A stretch of DNA of 64,000 bases from an uncultured Muribaculaceae bacterium (GCA_910585275.1 CAJUCW010000020.1:1-64000), one strand, 5' to 3'; counted from the stretch's first letter, positions 52,601-61,527 are shown. Numbers and translations are program-made. The notes: generated by a model from the letters alone, not told the origin.

Positions 52601-55600
52601 TTCGAATGTGGAATATATCCAGTTCTGGATGCTCGACCCGTTTCTTGACAGCGAAAACAACAACACCGAGGGTGGCGACCTTTATTTCAATTTCGGTGAA
52701 ATCAGTGAAGACATTCTTAAAGACGGAATGAAAAGCTATGAGAATGGAATTCCTATCGACGGCAACAACCAGTTTATTGCCGAGACAAACTGGGGAAGAG
52801 TATCGACGCAGAATTCGCTTACTTATGCTTTCGAAAATGCAGAAAACGCCCGCCCGATGCAGGACGTGGGTCTCGACGGCCTTCCCAACGATGACGAATA
52901 TTCTTTCGGTTCATATTCCGATTATCTGAATCAGTTGAGAATGAAGCTCCCTTCCTCCACCATTGCTAAAATGGAAGAAGATCCGTTCTCGGCGATGAAC
53001 GACCCCGCCGGCGACAATTACCACTTTTATCGCAGCGATTATTATGACGAGCACCGCACTTCGATTCTCGACCGCTACAAGCGTTACAACGGGGTGGAAG
53101 GGAACTCGCTTGCGCCCGAACAGAGCGACAACCGGCTTTACCAGTCTTCGCGAAGCGTGCCCGACGTGGAAGACATAAACCAGGACAACACTCTCAACGA
53201 ATATGAGAGATATTTCCAATATAGAGTGTCGATTCGTCCGGAGGATCTTGTGGTCGGCAAGAATTATGTGACAGACCGTCGAGAGACGGTGGTGCCCACC
53301 CGGGAGGGGCATGCCACGACCGTATGGTATCAGTTTAAAATTCCTCTTTCGCAGCCGGAAAAGGTGGTAGGAGGCATTTCTGATTTCTCCACAATACGTT
53401 TTGCGCGTATGTTTATGACCGGATTCAAGGAGGTGACGCATCTCAGGTTCGCCACGCTTGAACTCGTAAGAGGGGAGTGGCGCGACTATAAGTTTAATCT
53501 CAACAGTCGCAACGATTCTCCTGCCGAAGGCGAGCTCGACATGTCGATTGTCAATATCGAAGAGAATAACGGCCGGAAACCTGTGAACTATGTGCTTCCT
53601 CCTGACGTAACCCGAATCCAGGACCCCGGTCAGATGCAGGCCACACAACTTAATGAGCAGTCGCTGCAGATGAAAGTGACCGGTCTTCAGCCGGGCGACG
53701 CTCGCGGCGCATACAAGAACACACAGCTCGACCTGCGCATATACCGCAGGATGCAGATGTGGGTGCATGCCGAGGCAAACATCGACGACCCCACGAATCT
53801 GAAAAACGGCGACCTTGCCATCTTCGTGCGTCTTGGTTCTGACGTGAAAAACAACTATTATGAATATGAGATTCCTCTTGAACTTACTCCGGAGGGCACA
53901 TACGATAATTTCCAGACGCTCGACCGTCAGCTTGTTTGGCCCATATCAAACTTTTTGAACGTGCCGTTCGACCTCTTTACGTGGGTTAAAACATCACGCA
54001 ACCATGACCGCAGCGCGAATGTGGAAGGGGTGGGCTACAACATATATTATTCGATGCACGACCCCAATAACGAGAAAAACACCGTGGGTGTGATGGGAAA
54101 CCCGAGTCTGAGCGACGTGAGGGTGATGCTTATCGGAATCCGCAACAAGTCGAATTCCGTGAAAAACGGTACTATTTGGGTGAATGAGCTTCGTGTGACC
54201 GATTTTAATGAAGACGGCGGTTGGGCTGCCAATGTCAATGCCAATCTCTCGATGAGCGACATAGCCATGCTCAATTTCGCCATGCATAAGGAGACTGCCG
54301 GTTTCGGAGGTGTTGACCAGAGTCTGTCGAACCGCCGCCTCGACGATTTCGAGCAATATAATTTTGCCATACAGGGCGACGTAGGTAAGGTGTTCCCTGC
54401 CAAAGCAAAACTCAACGCCCCGATTTATTATTCGAGGTCGTCGGAGAAAACTACTCCGAAATATAATCCCCTTGACCAAGACATCCTGCTTAAAGATGCC
54501 TTGAAGGCAGCTACGTCACGTCAGGAAAAGGATTCGATTAAGAATTATTCCATCACAAGGACTACGGTGGAGAGTTTCTCTATATCCAATTTGAAATTCA
54601 ACGTGCAGAGCAAGAACCCGATGCCTTGGGATCCTGCCAATTTCCAGGTGTCGTTTTCTTTCAACCGTCAGAGGTTCAACGATCCGAATACGGAATATCA
54701 ACACACAAACGATTATCGTGGCTCGTTCCAGTATTCCTATTCGCCTTACGTGAAACCCATAAAGCCGTTCTCTTTCCTGAAAGGGAAGAGCAAAACTGCA
54801 AAATTCTTTAAAGATTGGGGTATTAACTGGATGTTCAACAGTCTGACATTCTACACTAATATAAGCAGATATTATTATGAAGAACAGACACGGAGCCAGG
54901 TTGATGTAGATTTTCAGCTTCCCGTGCAGGTAAGCAAGAATTTCCTATGGGACCGCCAGCTTAACCTGACATGGAACATAATACAATCGCTTAGCCTCTC
55001 GTTTGCAAGCAATACTACGGCAAGAATCGAGGAAACCATCGGTGCGGTCAACAAGCGTCTTTTCCCCGACAAGTACCGCGACTGGCGCGATACCGTGTGG
55101 TCTTCGATAAAGAGCCTCGGCACGCCCTGGAACTACAACCAGACCTTTACGGGAACGTATCGTGCGCCTTTCAATAAAATCGGGGTGCTCGATTACCTTA
55201 CCGGTTCGTTAAGCTATACTTCGACCTACAGATGGGACAAAGGCGCAACCGTTGATGACCTTTATCTTGGAAACTCCATTCAGAACCAGTCAATCTGGAA
55301 TGCCGATGCTCGTCTGAATTTCGAGACGCTCTACAACAAGTCGAAATATCTGCAGGCCATCAACAAGAGGTTTGCAAAGACTCCTGCACGTTCCACCGCC
55401 GGCAATGCAAAGAAAAATAAGAAACCTGCCGTCAAAAAATTCGAGAGAGCCGTAGCATTGGCAGCCGACACGAGCACCGTGGTGAAACACAATTTGAAGA
55501 CAAAGAAACTGAAGATTTCCGCTACGAAGTCGGGGAAACCTTTCAGGATAGAGACCAAGGTGATTGACGATAATTCTATAGAAATTCTTACCAGAGATGA

Positions 55601-57086
55601 CGGAAGCATCAAACTTCTTGTGAGGGAAGACAAAACGGAGCCGAAAAAATCCGTAATAAAAGAGGCGTCGGAATATGCGTTGCGTTTCCTTATGATGCCC
55701 AGAAGCCTTTCGTTCAGATGGAGGAGTTCGCATTCTCTCAATCTGCCGCAGTTCTCGCCCAATGTAGGCGACGTTTTCGGACAAAGCACGAAATATGGTC
55801 CTATGGCACCGGGGCTTGATTTCGCCTTCGGTTTCTTCGACGAAAGTTATGTCAGCAAAGCCCTCGACCGCGGTTGGCTTCTTACCTCCGATGAAATGAC
55901 CTCGCCGGCCATTTGGAATCAAGGAAAGGAGTTTAATTTCGAACTTACGCTTGAACCTGCCAGAGGGCTCAAGGTGGTGCTTACGAACAATCTTACTGAC
56001 AACAGGACCCGCCAGATTCAATTTATGTTTGCAGGGATGCCGACATCTATGAGCGGTTCCTATACGCGCACTCATGTGGCCCTGGCGAGTGCTCTGAGAA
56101 CATCGAAGGCCGAGAATGGATATCAGTCTGACGCTTTCGACAAGTTCCTTTCATATATCCCCCAGATAGCAAACCGTATAGAAGAGCGTTATCGTGGCAC
56201 GTCTTATCCTACCACCGGATTTATGGAAGGTTCCACACTCGGAGGCACTCCTTATAATCCTCTCGTGGGGAGTGTGAGCACCACAAGTCCCGACGTGTTG
56301 ATTCCGGCATTTATAGCGGCATATAGCGGCTATAGTCCTGATAAGGTCACTCTCGAGCATTTTCCGGGACTTGGATCTATGCGGCCTAATTGGCGCGTGA
56401 CTTACGACGGTTTCTTGCAAGTCGGGAAGATGAGCAATATTTTCAAGGCGTTCACAGTGTCGCACGCCTATCAATGCACCTACTCCGTAGGCAGCTATTC
56501 GAGCTATCTTAATTGGGTAGGGGTAGATGGCAATATGGGATTCATAATGGATGAAATGACGCGCCAGCCTATACCTTCCTCTCCCTATAATATTTCGTCT
56601 GTTGCGATTACGGAAAAGTTTGCACCGCTCGTGGGTGTAAACATGACGTTTAAGAATGATTTGTCGGTAAATGCCGAATATCGTGATTCACGCACTTTGA
56701 ATTTGAATTCATCTGCCGGACAAATTGTGGAAACCACAAGCAAGCAGCTGTCGGTTGGTGCGGGGATGAAGGTTGCCAATTTTAACAGGATTGTGAAGTT
56801 CGGCAGTTCGCAAGGTGGAGCCACCAACGACCTTTCGGTCAACCTTGATTTCGCGTTCAGCAATAACCAGTCGCTGATAAGAAGGATAGAGACTGCCTAC
56901 ACACAGGCCACGCAAGGCACCCAGACGTTTTCCGTCAATTTTATGGCAAGTTATCAGATGAGCCGTAAAGTTACGCTTTCGGCATTCTTCGACCATCAGG
57001 TCAACACTCCCCTGGTGTCGAATGCCTCATATCCTACCTCAAACTCCAATTACGGCATAGCCATCAATATCTCCCTGGCCCGTTGA
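49614..57086 (+). CDS. sprA: type IX secretion outer-membrane protein SprA
   Basis: This 2490-aa protein is the very large SprA beta-barrel that forms the outer-membrane channel of the type IX secretion system. It has a signal-type N-terminus, a run of eight prolines (about residues 39-46) in the periplasmic part, long repeated strand segments, and an extended linker rich in Lys around residues 1920-2030 (KNKKPAVKKFERA and TKKLKISATKSG). The size fits the family (about 2350-2500 aa). Pairing with ruvA is common in Bacteroidota. No other secretion gene of this system is in the window. Confidence 0.95.
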   Translation: MISRKRFTRHIAKVLPVPILALAATVMSVGQYKKSELAPPPPPPPPTTGYIDNTAIPDSVIMPSPVQTTLPSNLAAYEDREYVADLTTPSNVKTELVYDPSIGMYVIHTKLGDRDIVVPYLLSPKEYNEMATRREMLGYFRQRNAEGFENKDKQGFNLFDMNFALGPLEKVFGPGGVRLTTQGSIQLSMGIKSNKTDNPALALRSRRKTFFNFDQKIQATVAASVGDKLKFNMSYNTDATFDFDSKNLKLNYEGKEDEIIKSIEAGNVSMTTGSSLMRGGTALFGIKSKLQFGKLTLTGLISQQNSESKTVNTQGGVQSTQFSIKADDYDANRHFFLAQYFYDNYDTFASKLPHVSSGITITRIEVWVTNKNGNYDESRNFVGFMDLGENTRLATDYWVPNQGIKVPSNQSNNLLDVIKTEYPDARNISQVTQVLEPLQAYGITGGRDYEKVESARLLRQSEYTLNPTLGYISLKSALNTDEVLAVAYEYTYQGKVYQVGEFSNDVTTTSQSLYLKMLRGTTISPKLPMWKLMMKNVYSLGAYQLQKKNFKLNIKYLSDTTGIEINYLPIGEISNKPLLQVMNLDRLDSNQESNPDGFFDYVEGYTVQPSNGKIIFPVAEPFGSHLERKIGNPTLAAPYVYKELYDSTLVVAKQFADKNKFSLSGEYQASNGATIRLNAMNVPRGSVVVMAGGVVLTENSDYTVDYSMGIVTITNQSIIDSGTNVSVTLENQSLFSMQRKTLLGLDAQYRFNKDFTLGATIMNFSEKALTEKVNIGDEVVNNTMWGLNLSYNKEFMWLTNLLNKVPTINATAPSSFGLNAEFAQLVPHKQKTGTTKGSSYIDDFESTQTGVDLRNPYSWTLASTPYDSGADALFPEAALSNNVDYGKNRALLAWNYIDRMWTQKNSSMLPGYLRNDLKQLSNPYVREVLVREIYPGRDDVYGESDYIQTLNLSFYPKERGPYNLDADRIDDDGNLLFPERRWGGIMRKMDNTNFENSNVEYIQFWMLDPFLDSENNNTEGGDLYFNFGEISEDILKDGMKSYENGIPIDGNNQFIAETNWGRVSTQNSLTYAFENAENARPMQDVGLDGLPNDDEYSFGSYSDYLNQLRMKLPSSTIAKMEEDPFSAMNDPAGDNYHFYRSDYYDEHRTSILDRYKRYNGVEGNSLAPEQSDNRLYQSSRSVPDVEDINQDNTLNEYERYFQYRVSIRPEDLVVGKNYVTDRRETVVPTREGHATTVWYQFKIPLSQPEKVVGGISDFSTIRFARMFMTGFKEVTHLRFATLELVRGEWRDYKFNLNSRNDSPAEGELDMSIVNIEENNGRKPVNYVLPPDVTRIQDPGQMQATQLNEQSLQMKVTGLQPGDARGAYKNTQLDLRIYRRMQMWVHAEANIDDPTNLKNGDLAIFVRLGSDVKNNYYEYEIPLELTPEGTYDNFQTLDRQLVWPISNFLNVPFDLFTWVKTSRNHDRSANVEGVGYNIYYSMHDPNNEKNTVGVMGNPSLSDVRVMLIGIRNKSNSVKNGTIWVNELRVTDFNEDGGWAANVNANLSMSDIAMLNFAMHKETAGFGGVDQSLSNRRLDDFEQYNFAIQGDVGKVFPAKAKLNAPIYYSRSSEKTTPKYNPLDQDILLKDALKAATSRQEKDSIKNYSITRTTVESFSISNLKFNVQSKNPMPWDPANFQVSFSFNRQRFNDPNTEYQHTNDYRGSFQYSYSPYVKPIKPFSFLKGKSKTAKFFKDWGINWMFNSLTFYTNISRYYYEEQTRSQVDVDFQLPVQVSKNFLWDRQLNLTWNIIQSLSLSFASNTTARIEETIGAVNKRLFPDKYRDWRDTVWSSIKSLGTPWNYNQTFTGTYRAPFNKIGVLDYLTGSLSYTSTYRWDKGATVDDLYLGNSIQNQSIWNADARLNFETLYNKSKYLQAINKRFAKTPARSTAGNAKKNKKPAVKKFERAVALAADTSTVVKHNLKTKKLKISATKSGKPFRIETKVIDDNSIEILTRDDGSIKLLVREDKTEPKKSVIKEASEYALRFLMMPRSLSFRWRSSHSLNLPQFSPNVGDVFGQSTKYGPMAPGLDFAFGFFDESYVSKALDRGWLLTSDEMTSPAIWNQGKEFNFELTLEPARGLKVVLTNNLTDNRTRQIQFMFAGMPTSMSGSYTRTHVALASALRTSKAENGYQSDAFDKFLSYIPQIANRIEERYRGTSYPTTGFMEGSTLGGTPYNPLVGSVSTTSPDVLIPAFIAAYSGYSPDKVTLEHFPGLGSMRPNWRVTYDGFLQVGKMSNIFKAFTVSHAYQCTYSVGSYSSYLNWVGVDGNMGFIMDEMTRQPIPSSPYNISSVAITEKFAPLVGVNMTFKNDLSVNAEYRDSRTLNLNSSAGQIVETTSKQLSVGAGMKVANFNRIVKFGSSQGGATNDLSVNLDFAFSNNQSLIRRIETAYTQATQGTQTFSVNFMASYQMSRKVTLSAFFDHQVNTPLVSNASYPTSNSNYGIAINISLAR

Positions 57087-57385
57087 TAAAGGGATACGTC
57101 AAGATGTAACTTTTCAAAAGTTGCCTATAAATACATTCGTAGAATCGAACAGATAGAAATTTTAAGGAACGAACTATAGCGTTAAATATCCTATAAAAGT
57201 CCCCTATAGAGTTATTTAAGGGTAAGTATATGATGGCAAAGACTCTCTCCGGATTCTGTATTCTCAAAAAGGTACGAGAACGACATCTGTTACACCTCAT
57301 ACGTGAGACAAAATTTATTGCCGACTCCTCTGAAATAAGTATATTTAAGAAAAAACATCGCTCTGCGCTGATTTTCTCGTTCTGA
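57087..57385. other. intergenic region after sprA
   Basis: No clearly supported gene is seen. A 51-codon rightward frame (57230-57385, start MMAKTLSGFCILKK) ends exactly at the palindrome of the next promoter; its length and lack of motif leave it unsupported. AATTTTAAGGAACG near 57158 resembles words in the repeat at 47719. No T-run terminator directly after sprA is visible. Confidence 0.4.
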
Positions 57386-57430
57386 TGGGACATTTGTCAC
57401 ATCAAATGTCGATTATTTTCTCTAAATTTG
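57386..57430 (+). promoter_or_regulatory. radical SAM gene promoter with CRP/FNR-like palindrome
   Basis: TGGGACATTTGTCACA at 57386-57401 is the palindrome with one mismatch. The -7 box TAAATTTG is at 57423-57430. The centres are 33 bp apart, as at 41916 and 46307. A second half-site (CAAATGTC at 57403-57410) stands right after it. Confidence 0.65.
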
Positions 57431-57455
57431 CGATATTGAATGTATTAAACCCTTT

Positions 57456-58076
57456 ATGAAGCAACGGGCTAAGATAATAGGCATCGCACGGCATCGCCTT
57501 TCTACCGATGGCGATGGTGTCACTACGCTTGTTGCCTTTCATGGCTGTCCGCTTCGTTGCCGATATTGCCTGAATCCGCAGTCATTAGGCGACAGCGGAC
57601 GTTTCTACGAGTATTCGCCTCGGTCGCTCTATGAAGAAGTGCGCATCGACGAGCTTTATTTCATCGCCACAAACGGCGGTGTGACTTTCGGTGGCGGCGA
57701 GCCTTGCTTACGCCCGCAGTTTATCTGGGAGTTCCGCCAACTGTGTGGCCCCGCATGGCAGCTCAACTTGGAGACTTCTCTCTGCGTGCCGACGGCCAAT
57801 GTCGAGGCATTGCTCCCTGTTGTCAACACATTGATTATAGACATCAAGGATATAAACCCCGCCATTTACTGCAGCTATACGGGGCATTCAAACGACCTCG
57901 TTCACGACAACCTCCGACTGATAGCCGATGCCGGGCGACAACATGACTGCATTGTCCGCATACCGCTGATACCTGACTATAATACCGACTCCGACCGAGA
58001 GAAAAGCCGCAAAGCACTCGATGCCCTCGGTTTCTCCCGATTCGATTTATTCACCTACCAAATTCGCAAACACTGA
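57456..58076 (+). CDS. radical SAM activating-enzyme-like protein
   Basis: This 206-aa protein carries the 4Fe-4S motif CPLRCRYC (CxxxCxxC) within FHGCPLRCRYCLNPQ at about residues 28-42, the GGVTFGGGEPCLRP SAM-binding region and an ETSLCV block as in pyruvate formate-lyase/nucleotide-reductase activators. It lacks the extra ferredoxin-type Cys clusters of glycerol dehydratase activators. The substrate protein is not in the window. The gene that starts 2 nt later encodes a Cys-rich TonB-domain protein. Confidence 0.87.
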   Translation: MKQRAKIIGIARHRLSTDGDGVTTLVAFHGCPLRCRYCLNPQSLGDSGRFYEYSPRSLYEEVRIDELYFIATNGGVTFGGGEPCLRPQFIWEFRQLCGPAWQLNLETSLCVPTANVEALLPVVNTLIIDIKDINPAIYCSYTGHSNDLVHDNLRLIADAGRQHDCIVRIPLIPDYNTDSDREKSRKALDALGFSRFDLFTYQIRKH

Positions 58077-58078
58077 CT

Positions 58079-59194
58079 ATGGCACGAGGGAAAGAGACCT
58101 GTAAGATACTGAAAGAGATACGTCGGCAGATTGCCGCGGCTAACGGCATCGAGTTCGCCACGTCGGAATGTCGCTACAAGGGCGACTGTCTCGGCACATG
58201 CCCCAAGTGCGAGGCCGAGGTGCGCTATCTTGAGCAGCAGCTCCGCGCCCGCTCGCTCGCCGGAAAAGTCGTTGCCCTCGCCGGAATCTCGGCGGGGATG
58301 ATTCTCATGTCGGGCTGTAGCGGCACATCATCAAATCAATCAAGCGAAACCTTGCAGAGCGAACACGAAGCATCAGTAGAGCAGATTGAGATTACTGACA
58401 CCATCGAGGAAGGTGAATTGCCTGTAATAGAAGATACTGTTGTTATCAAAAAAGGCGAAATTGACGATACTGAATATCCTGTTGTTGGAGAAATTATCGA
58501 CCCGGAACAAGAAGACAAGGTATATGAGGCTATTGTAGATGTTCGTCCGACATTCCCCAGCGGCGATGAGAAACTGATGAAATGGATTTCCCAACATCTT
58601 CAGTATCCTCAAAATGCGTATGACGCCCACATTCAGGGTCGTGTCATAGTCCGATTTTTGGTTAAAGAAGATGGCTCAGTCGGAGATGCAAAGATTGTAA
58701 GGCCAGTCTATCCTTCATTGGATGAGGAAGCTCTCCGTGTAGTAAGAACATTGCCCCAATTCAATCCTGCCATACTCAATGGTAAAGCGGTAGAATATTG
58801 GTTTACCATTCCTATAATATTTAGAATAGAGGATGATTTGAATAGCCATGAAGCTCTACCAACCAACTCTGACGAGAACAGAATATACCAATTCGTTGAG
58901 CAAATGCCGGAGTTCCCGGGAGGACAGGCGGCGATGCTGAAGTTCATTGCCGACAATCTCAAATACCCGAAAGAAATGGCGGGGTGTTTTCAAGGTAGTG
59001 TTATAGTAAAGTTTTATGTTGACACATTAGGCCATGTATGCAACCCACAGATAGTCAGAGGATCGGATTCTGCTCTTGACATAGAAGTATTGAGGGTTGT
59101 CAGACTATTTCCTGAGTTTATCCCGGGACAACATGAGTGCAAGAAAGTTAACGTATATATGAATTTGCCTATTCGTTTTGACCCTAACCGCTAA
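58079..59194 (+). CDS. Cys-rich cytoplasmic N-terminus with two TonB C-terminal domains
   Basis: This 371-aa protein has an unusual order. Residues 1-55 are a cytoplasmic segment with Cys at 8, 31, 37, 41 and 44, where 37-41-44 reads CxxxCxxC, the spacing used for 4Fe-4S clusters. A membrane segment follows at about 60-78. Then come two TonB_C domains (about 145-240 and 270-370), each with the pattern YPxxA..G.VIV.F.V..DG......I and a late F..P.I block. It lacks the long Pro-rich spacer of normal TonB. It is coupled to the radical SAM gene (2-nt gap), so the Cys head may be its partner or target. Confidence 0.8.
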   Translation: MARGKETCKILKEIRRQIAAANGIEFATSECRYKGDCLGTCPKCEAEVRYLEQQLRARSLAGKVVALAGISAGMILMSGCSGTSSNQSSETLQSEHEASVEQIEITDTIEEGELPVIEDTVVIKKGEIDDTEYPVVGEIIDPEQEDKVYEAIVDVRPTFPSGDEKLMKWISQHLQYPQNAYDAHIQGRVIVRFLVKEDGSVGDAKIVRPVYPSLDEEALRVVRTLPQFNPAILNGKAVEYWFTIPIIFRIEDDLNSHEALPTNSDENRIYQFVEQMPEFPGGQAAMLKFIADNLKYPKEMAGCFQGSVIVKFYVDTLGHVCNPQIVRGSDSALDIEVLRVVRLFPEFIPGQHECKKVNVYMNLPIRFDPNR

Positions 59195-59227
59195 TTAGGT
59201 CTTAAACGAGTTAACACAGAATAATCG

Positions 59228-59704
59228 ATGACCGCATTCTTCAAAAAAGATATAATGGTAAATCGCAGTTGCGATAAATTGTTGTCGGAGTTGTCAGCTT
59301 CAACAATAATATCATGTGATAGAATGAATTATGGCAAGAAAGGCGAATTTCGTGGAAACGTCTGGCATAATGGATTCAGGATAGCATTAAACACGTGTTA
59401 TTGGAATTCATTTGAGTCGCAAGCTGTCGGCTATGTTGAACCATTCGGTGACAACAAATGCACAGTCCATTTGAGTATTGGTCCACACCTGTTGGTATTG
59501 ATTATCATGTGTGCTTGGAACCTCGGTCTTTTAGCGGCATTGATAGCTGTATCTATATCTACATTTTTTGATGGAATATCCAGCGGCTTTGCCGTAATGC
59601 TGCTGTTTCTGCCGTTCATTGCAGCAGATGTGCTGTTTCTGCGCTTTGCGCTTTATTCAAACTACAAAAAACTAAAAGCCCGCATGCTTGATATACTTGT
59701 ATAA
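59228..59704 (+). CDS. hypothetical membrane protein
   Basis: This 158-aa protein has two or three hydrophobic segments in its second half (LVLIIMCAWNLGLLAALIAV and AVMLLFLPFIAADVLFL) and a positively charged C-terminus. An internal ATG at 59255 is an alternative start. It follows the TonB-domain gene by 33 nt in the same direction. I do not recognise a family. Confidence 0.65.
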   Translation: MTAFFKKDIMVNRSCDKLLSELSASTIISCDRMNYGKKGEFRGNVWHNGFRIALNTCYWNSFESQAVGYVEPFGDNKCTVHLSIGPHLLVLIIMCAWNLGLLAALIAVSISTFFDGISSGFAVMLLFLPFIAADVLFLRFALYSNYKKLKARMLDILV

Positions 59705-59713
59705 GAGATTGAT

Positions 59714-60295
59714 ATGGAAGAGGTATTGAGGTATATTTTGATTGCTGTTATTCTCTATGTCATAGTCATGGAGATATATAATGCTGTCCGCACCCGGACT
59801 ATTGATTATTTGCTTTGGGCAATAATCGGATTGTTCGGGATAGCGATATGGCTGTCGAGAGGCTTCCTTATTACTTGTCAGATGTATGATTGGGCTACAT
59901 GGGTCGTTTGTTTATTGACAATCGGCAGTTGCATCGTGCCAAAACAATCAAAGGCAAGTCGATGGATTAAGGATGGAGCATTATCGAGCCTTTCATTGGC
60001 GGTTGTGGGTTTTGTTACTCTTAATATTATTGCAAAACAGAAAGATTGCATTGTATTTGAAACACCGTTAAACGGTTACTCAACAGCTGGCATTGATGAA
60101 GTTTATTTCAGGTTTAATGGCAAGCCGTTTGGTCGGACTTTCAATCTTAAGGATTACTCCGGTTTCGAAGATTTACGGGAAGACTACAATGTGGAACTGA
60201 CTTTAATCTCAATTGCCGCAGATATAGCAAAGATAGAGTCGATAGACCTTGTTCCAAAACAAGAATTGATTGATCAGAAAGGAGGCAAGCGATGA
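59714..60295 (+). CDS. hypothetical membrane protein
   Basis: This 193-aa protein has about four hydrophobic segments in the first 115 residues (ILIAVILYVIVMEI, YLLWAIIGLFGIAIWL and two more) and a soluble C-terminal part with IVFETPLNGYSTAGIDEVYFRFNG. It starts 9 nt after the gene before and overlaps the next by ATGA, so it belongs to the same transcript. No family is recognised. Confidence 0.65.
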   Translation: MEEVLRYILIAVILYVIVMEIYNAVRTRTIDYLLWAIIGLFGIAIWLSRGFLITCQMYDWATWVVCLLTIGSCIVPKQSKASRWIKDGALSSLSLAVVGFVTLNIIAKQKDCIVFETPLNGYSTAGIDEVYFRFNGKPFGRTFNLKDYSGFEDLREDYNVELTLISIAADIAKIESIDLVPKQELIDQKGGKR

Positions 60296-60783
60296 GACTT
60301 CTACGAACTGTTAATTATAACTTATACTTGACAAGTATTTTCTTTAGCATGGTATGTTTTGTTTCATGTAATATTAAAAATGATAATTCCTTTGTCTCAA
60401 AGGATGAATATTTAGAATATGCTTACTATGATGATACTACTAATTGGTGTGAGAAAAGTAAGTGTCAGAAAGTGCTGACAAAAGACATATCGTTTTCCTT
60501 TGATAAGGATTTTCCAATGGACTTATCGTCTATTGACTATGAATTCTTGATAATAAGGCAAGGTGTGATTTATAAAGGTCCCTTTGAAAATGATATCAAA
60601 ATCAACAAATTAACATTTTGTATGGATGACAATCTTTCTAAAGTAAATACTTTGGCGTTCGTTTTATTAGACCATACCAATAAACAGGTATATAAATGGT
60701 ATAAAAAGGAATCATACTACTTATACAAGAAAGAGAAATATCACATATCGCTAAGAGGCGATGGAACTTTTTCACTCAGATAA
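60292..60783 (+). CDS. hypothetical lipoprotein-like protein
   Basis: This 163-aa protein has a hydrophobic start with a possible lipobox (MVCFVSC, Cys25). The rest holds repeated strand-like segments and several Lys/Tyr. The coding sequence is clearly richer in A+T than the genes before it, as is the next gene, which suggests a different origin. It is coupled by ATGA overlap to the preceding gene. Confidence 0.6.
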   Translation: MRLLRTVNYNLYLTSIFFSMVCFVSCNIKNDNSFVSKDEYLEYAYYDDTTNWCEKSKCQKVLTKDISFSFDKDFPMDLSSIDYEFLIIRQGVIYKGPFENDIKINKLTFCMDDNLSKVNTLAFVLLDHTNKQVYKWYKKESYYLYKKEKYHISLRGDGTFSLR

Positions 60784-60840
60784 TTTCGTGAAGAATTCTA
60801 AATGTTCAAATAATCTGTTTTTAAATTTGTTCTTAAGACC

Positions 60841-61353
60841 ATGAAACTGAACGATAAACGATTTTGGATAATAGTAATTCCAATTTCCTTAGTGATTGCT
60901 CTGTTGTGCGGAGTGATATTTTATCGGCATAATATTGAATTTGAAGAGATTGGTAGGGTGAAAAACACTAAGGACAATCACATCAATAATTTCCACCCAT
61001 ATGGTTTCGTACTTATCCATAATGAATCAGATTTAGAATATTATATTACATGCCTCGATTCTATGCCTTTTAATACCGTTGAGGATTTTGACTTAGAGAA
61101 GTATTCTTATTTGCTAACTTTCGGCAATAGTGTTGAAAAATTATCCTACAGTTGGTATGATACATTTAGATACGATGTATCTCCGAGTTATTGTAAAGTA
61201 TGGAAAAACAGGAACGAATTACTCATTGTTGATTATCCGGATTTTACATATAGAGAAATATCTGTGGACAATGTCTCATTGATGGGAAACGACAGTATTT
61301 ATATTTATCGACTTCCCCATCTTCCATTCCTAAGAGGTTTTCAAGGTTTATAA
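60841..61353 (+). CDS. hypothetical single-pass membrane protein
   Basis: This 170-aa protein has one membrane segment (about 8-26, FWIIVIPISLVIALLCGVIF) and a soluble part of about 140 residues rich in aromatic residues. It is AT-rich like its neighbour and starts 57 nt after it. A strong hairpin follows its stop codon. The function is unknown. Confidence 0.6.
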   Translation: MKLNDKRFWIIVIPISLVIALLCGVIFYRHNIEFEEIGRVKNTKDNHINNFHPYGFVLIHNESDLEYYITCLDSMPFNTVEDFDLEKYSYLLTFGNSVEKLSYSWYDTFRYDVSPSYCKVWKNRNELLIVDYPDFTYREISVDNVSLMGNDSIYIYRLPHLPFLRGFQGL

Positions 61354-61360
61354 ACAGAGA

Positions 61361-61391
61361 AATCCCTGTGCGAATTATTCGCACAGGGATT
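61361..61391. terminator. 14-bp hairpin after the hypothetical gene
   Basis: AATCCCTGTGCGAA pairs perfectly with TTCGCACAGGGATT across a TTA loop. It lacks a long T-run on the plus strand (CCGTTGTTG follows), and on the minus strand it is followed by TCTCTGTTT. It probably ends transcripts from both sides. Confidence 0.65.
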
Positions 61392-61487
61392 CCGTTGTTG
61401 TCAAGGCTTTGCGCCTTCGGGGATACTTGGGTTGTTGCGTACCGCATCTTGAGCGGTTTTCTCGTCAATATTTGATTTCTTAACGAT

Positions 61488-61527
61488 ATTGCGGGTGGTA
61501 TTGCTGAACCGCAATACTACCCGCAAT
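61488..61527. terminator. 17-bp hairpin downstream of the thioredoxin-like gene
   Basis: ATTGCGGGTGGTATTGC pairs with GCAATACTACCCGCAAT (one mismatch) over a 6-nt loop. It stands 8 nt past the stop of the leftward thioredoxin-like gene. No T-run follows on the minus strand, so it may act as a 3' stability element. Confidence 0.55.

Noticed and set aside
57064..57393. 109-codon leftward frame after sprA
   Set aside because: It overlaps the sprA end and the radical SAM promoter region, and the residues show no motif.
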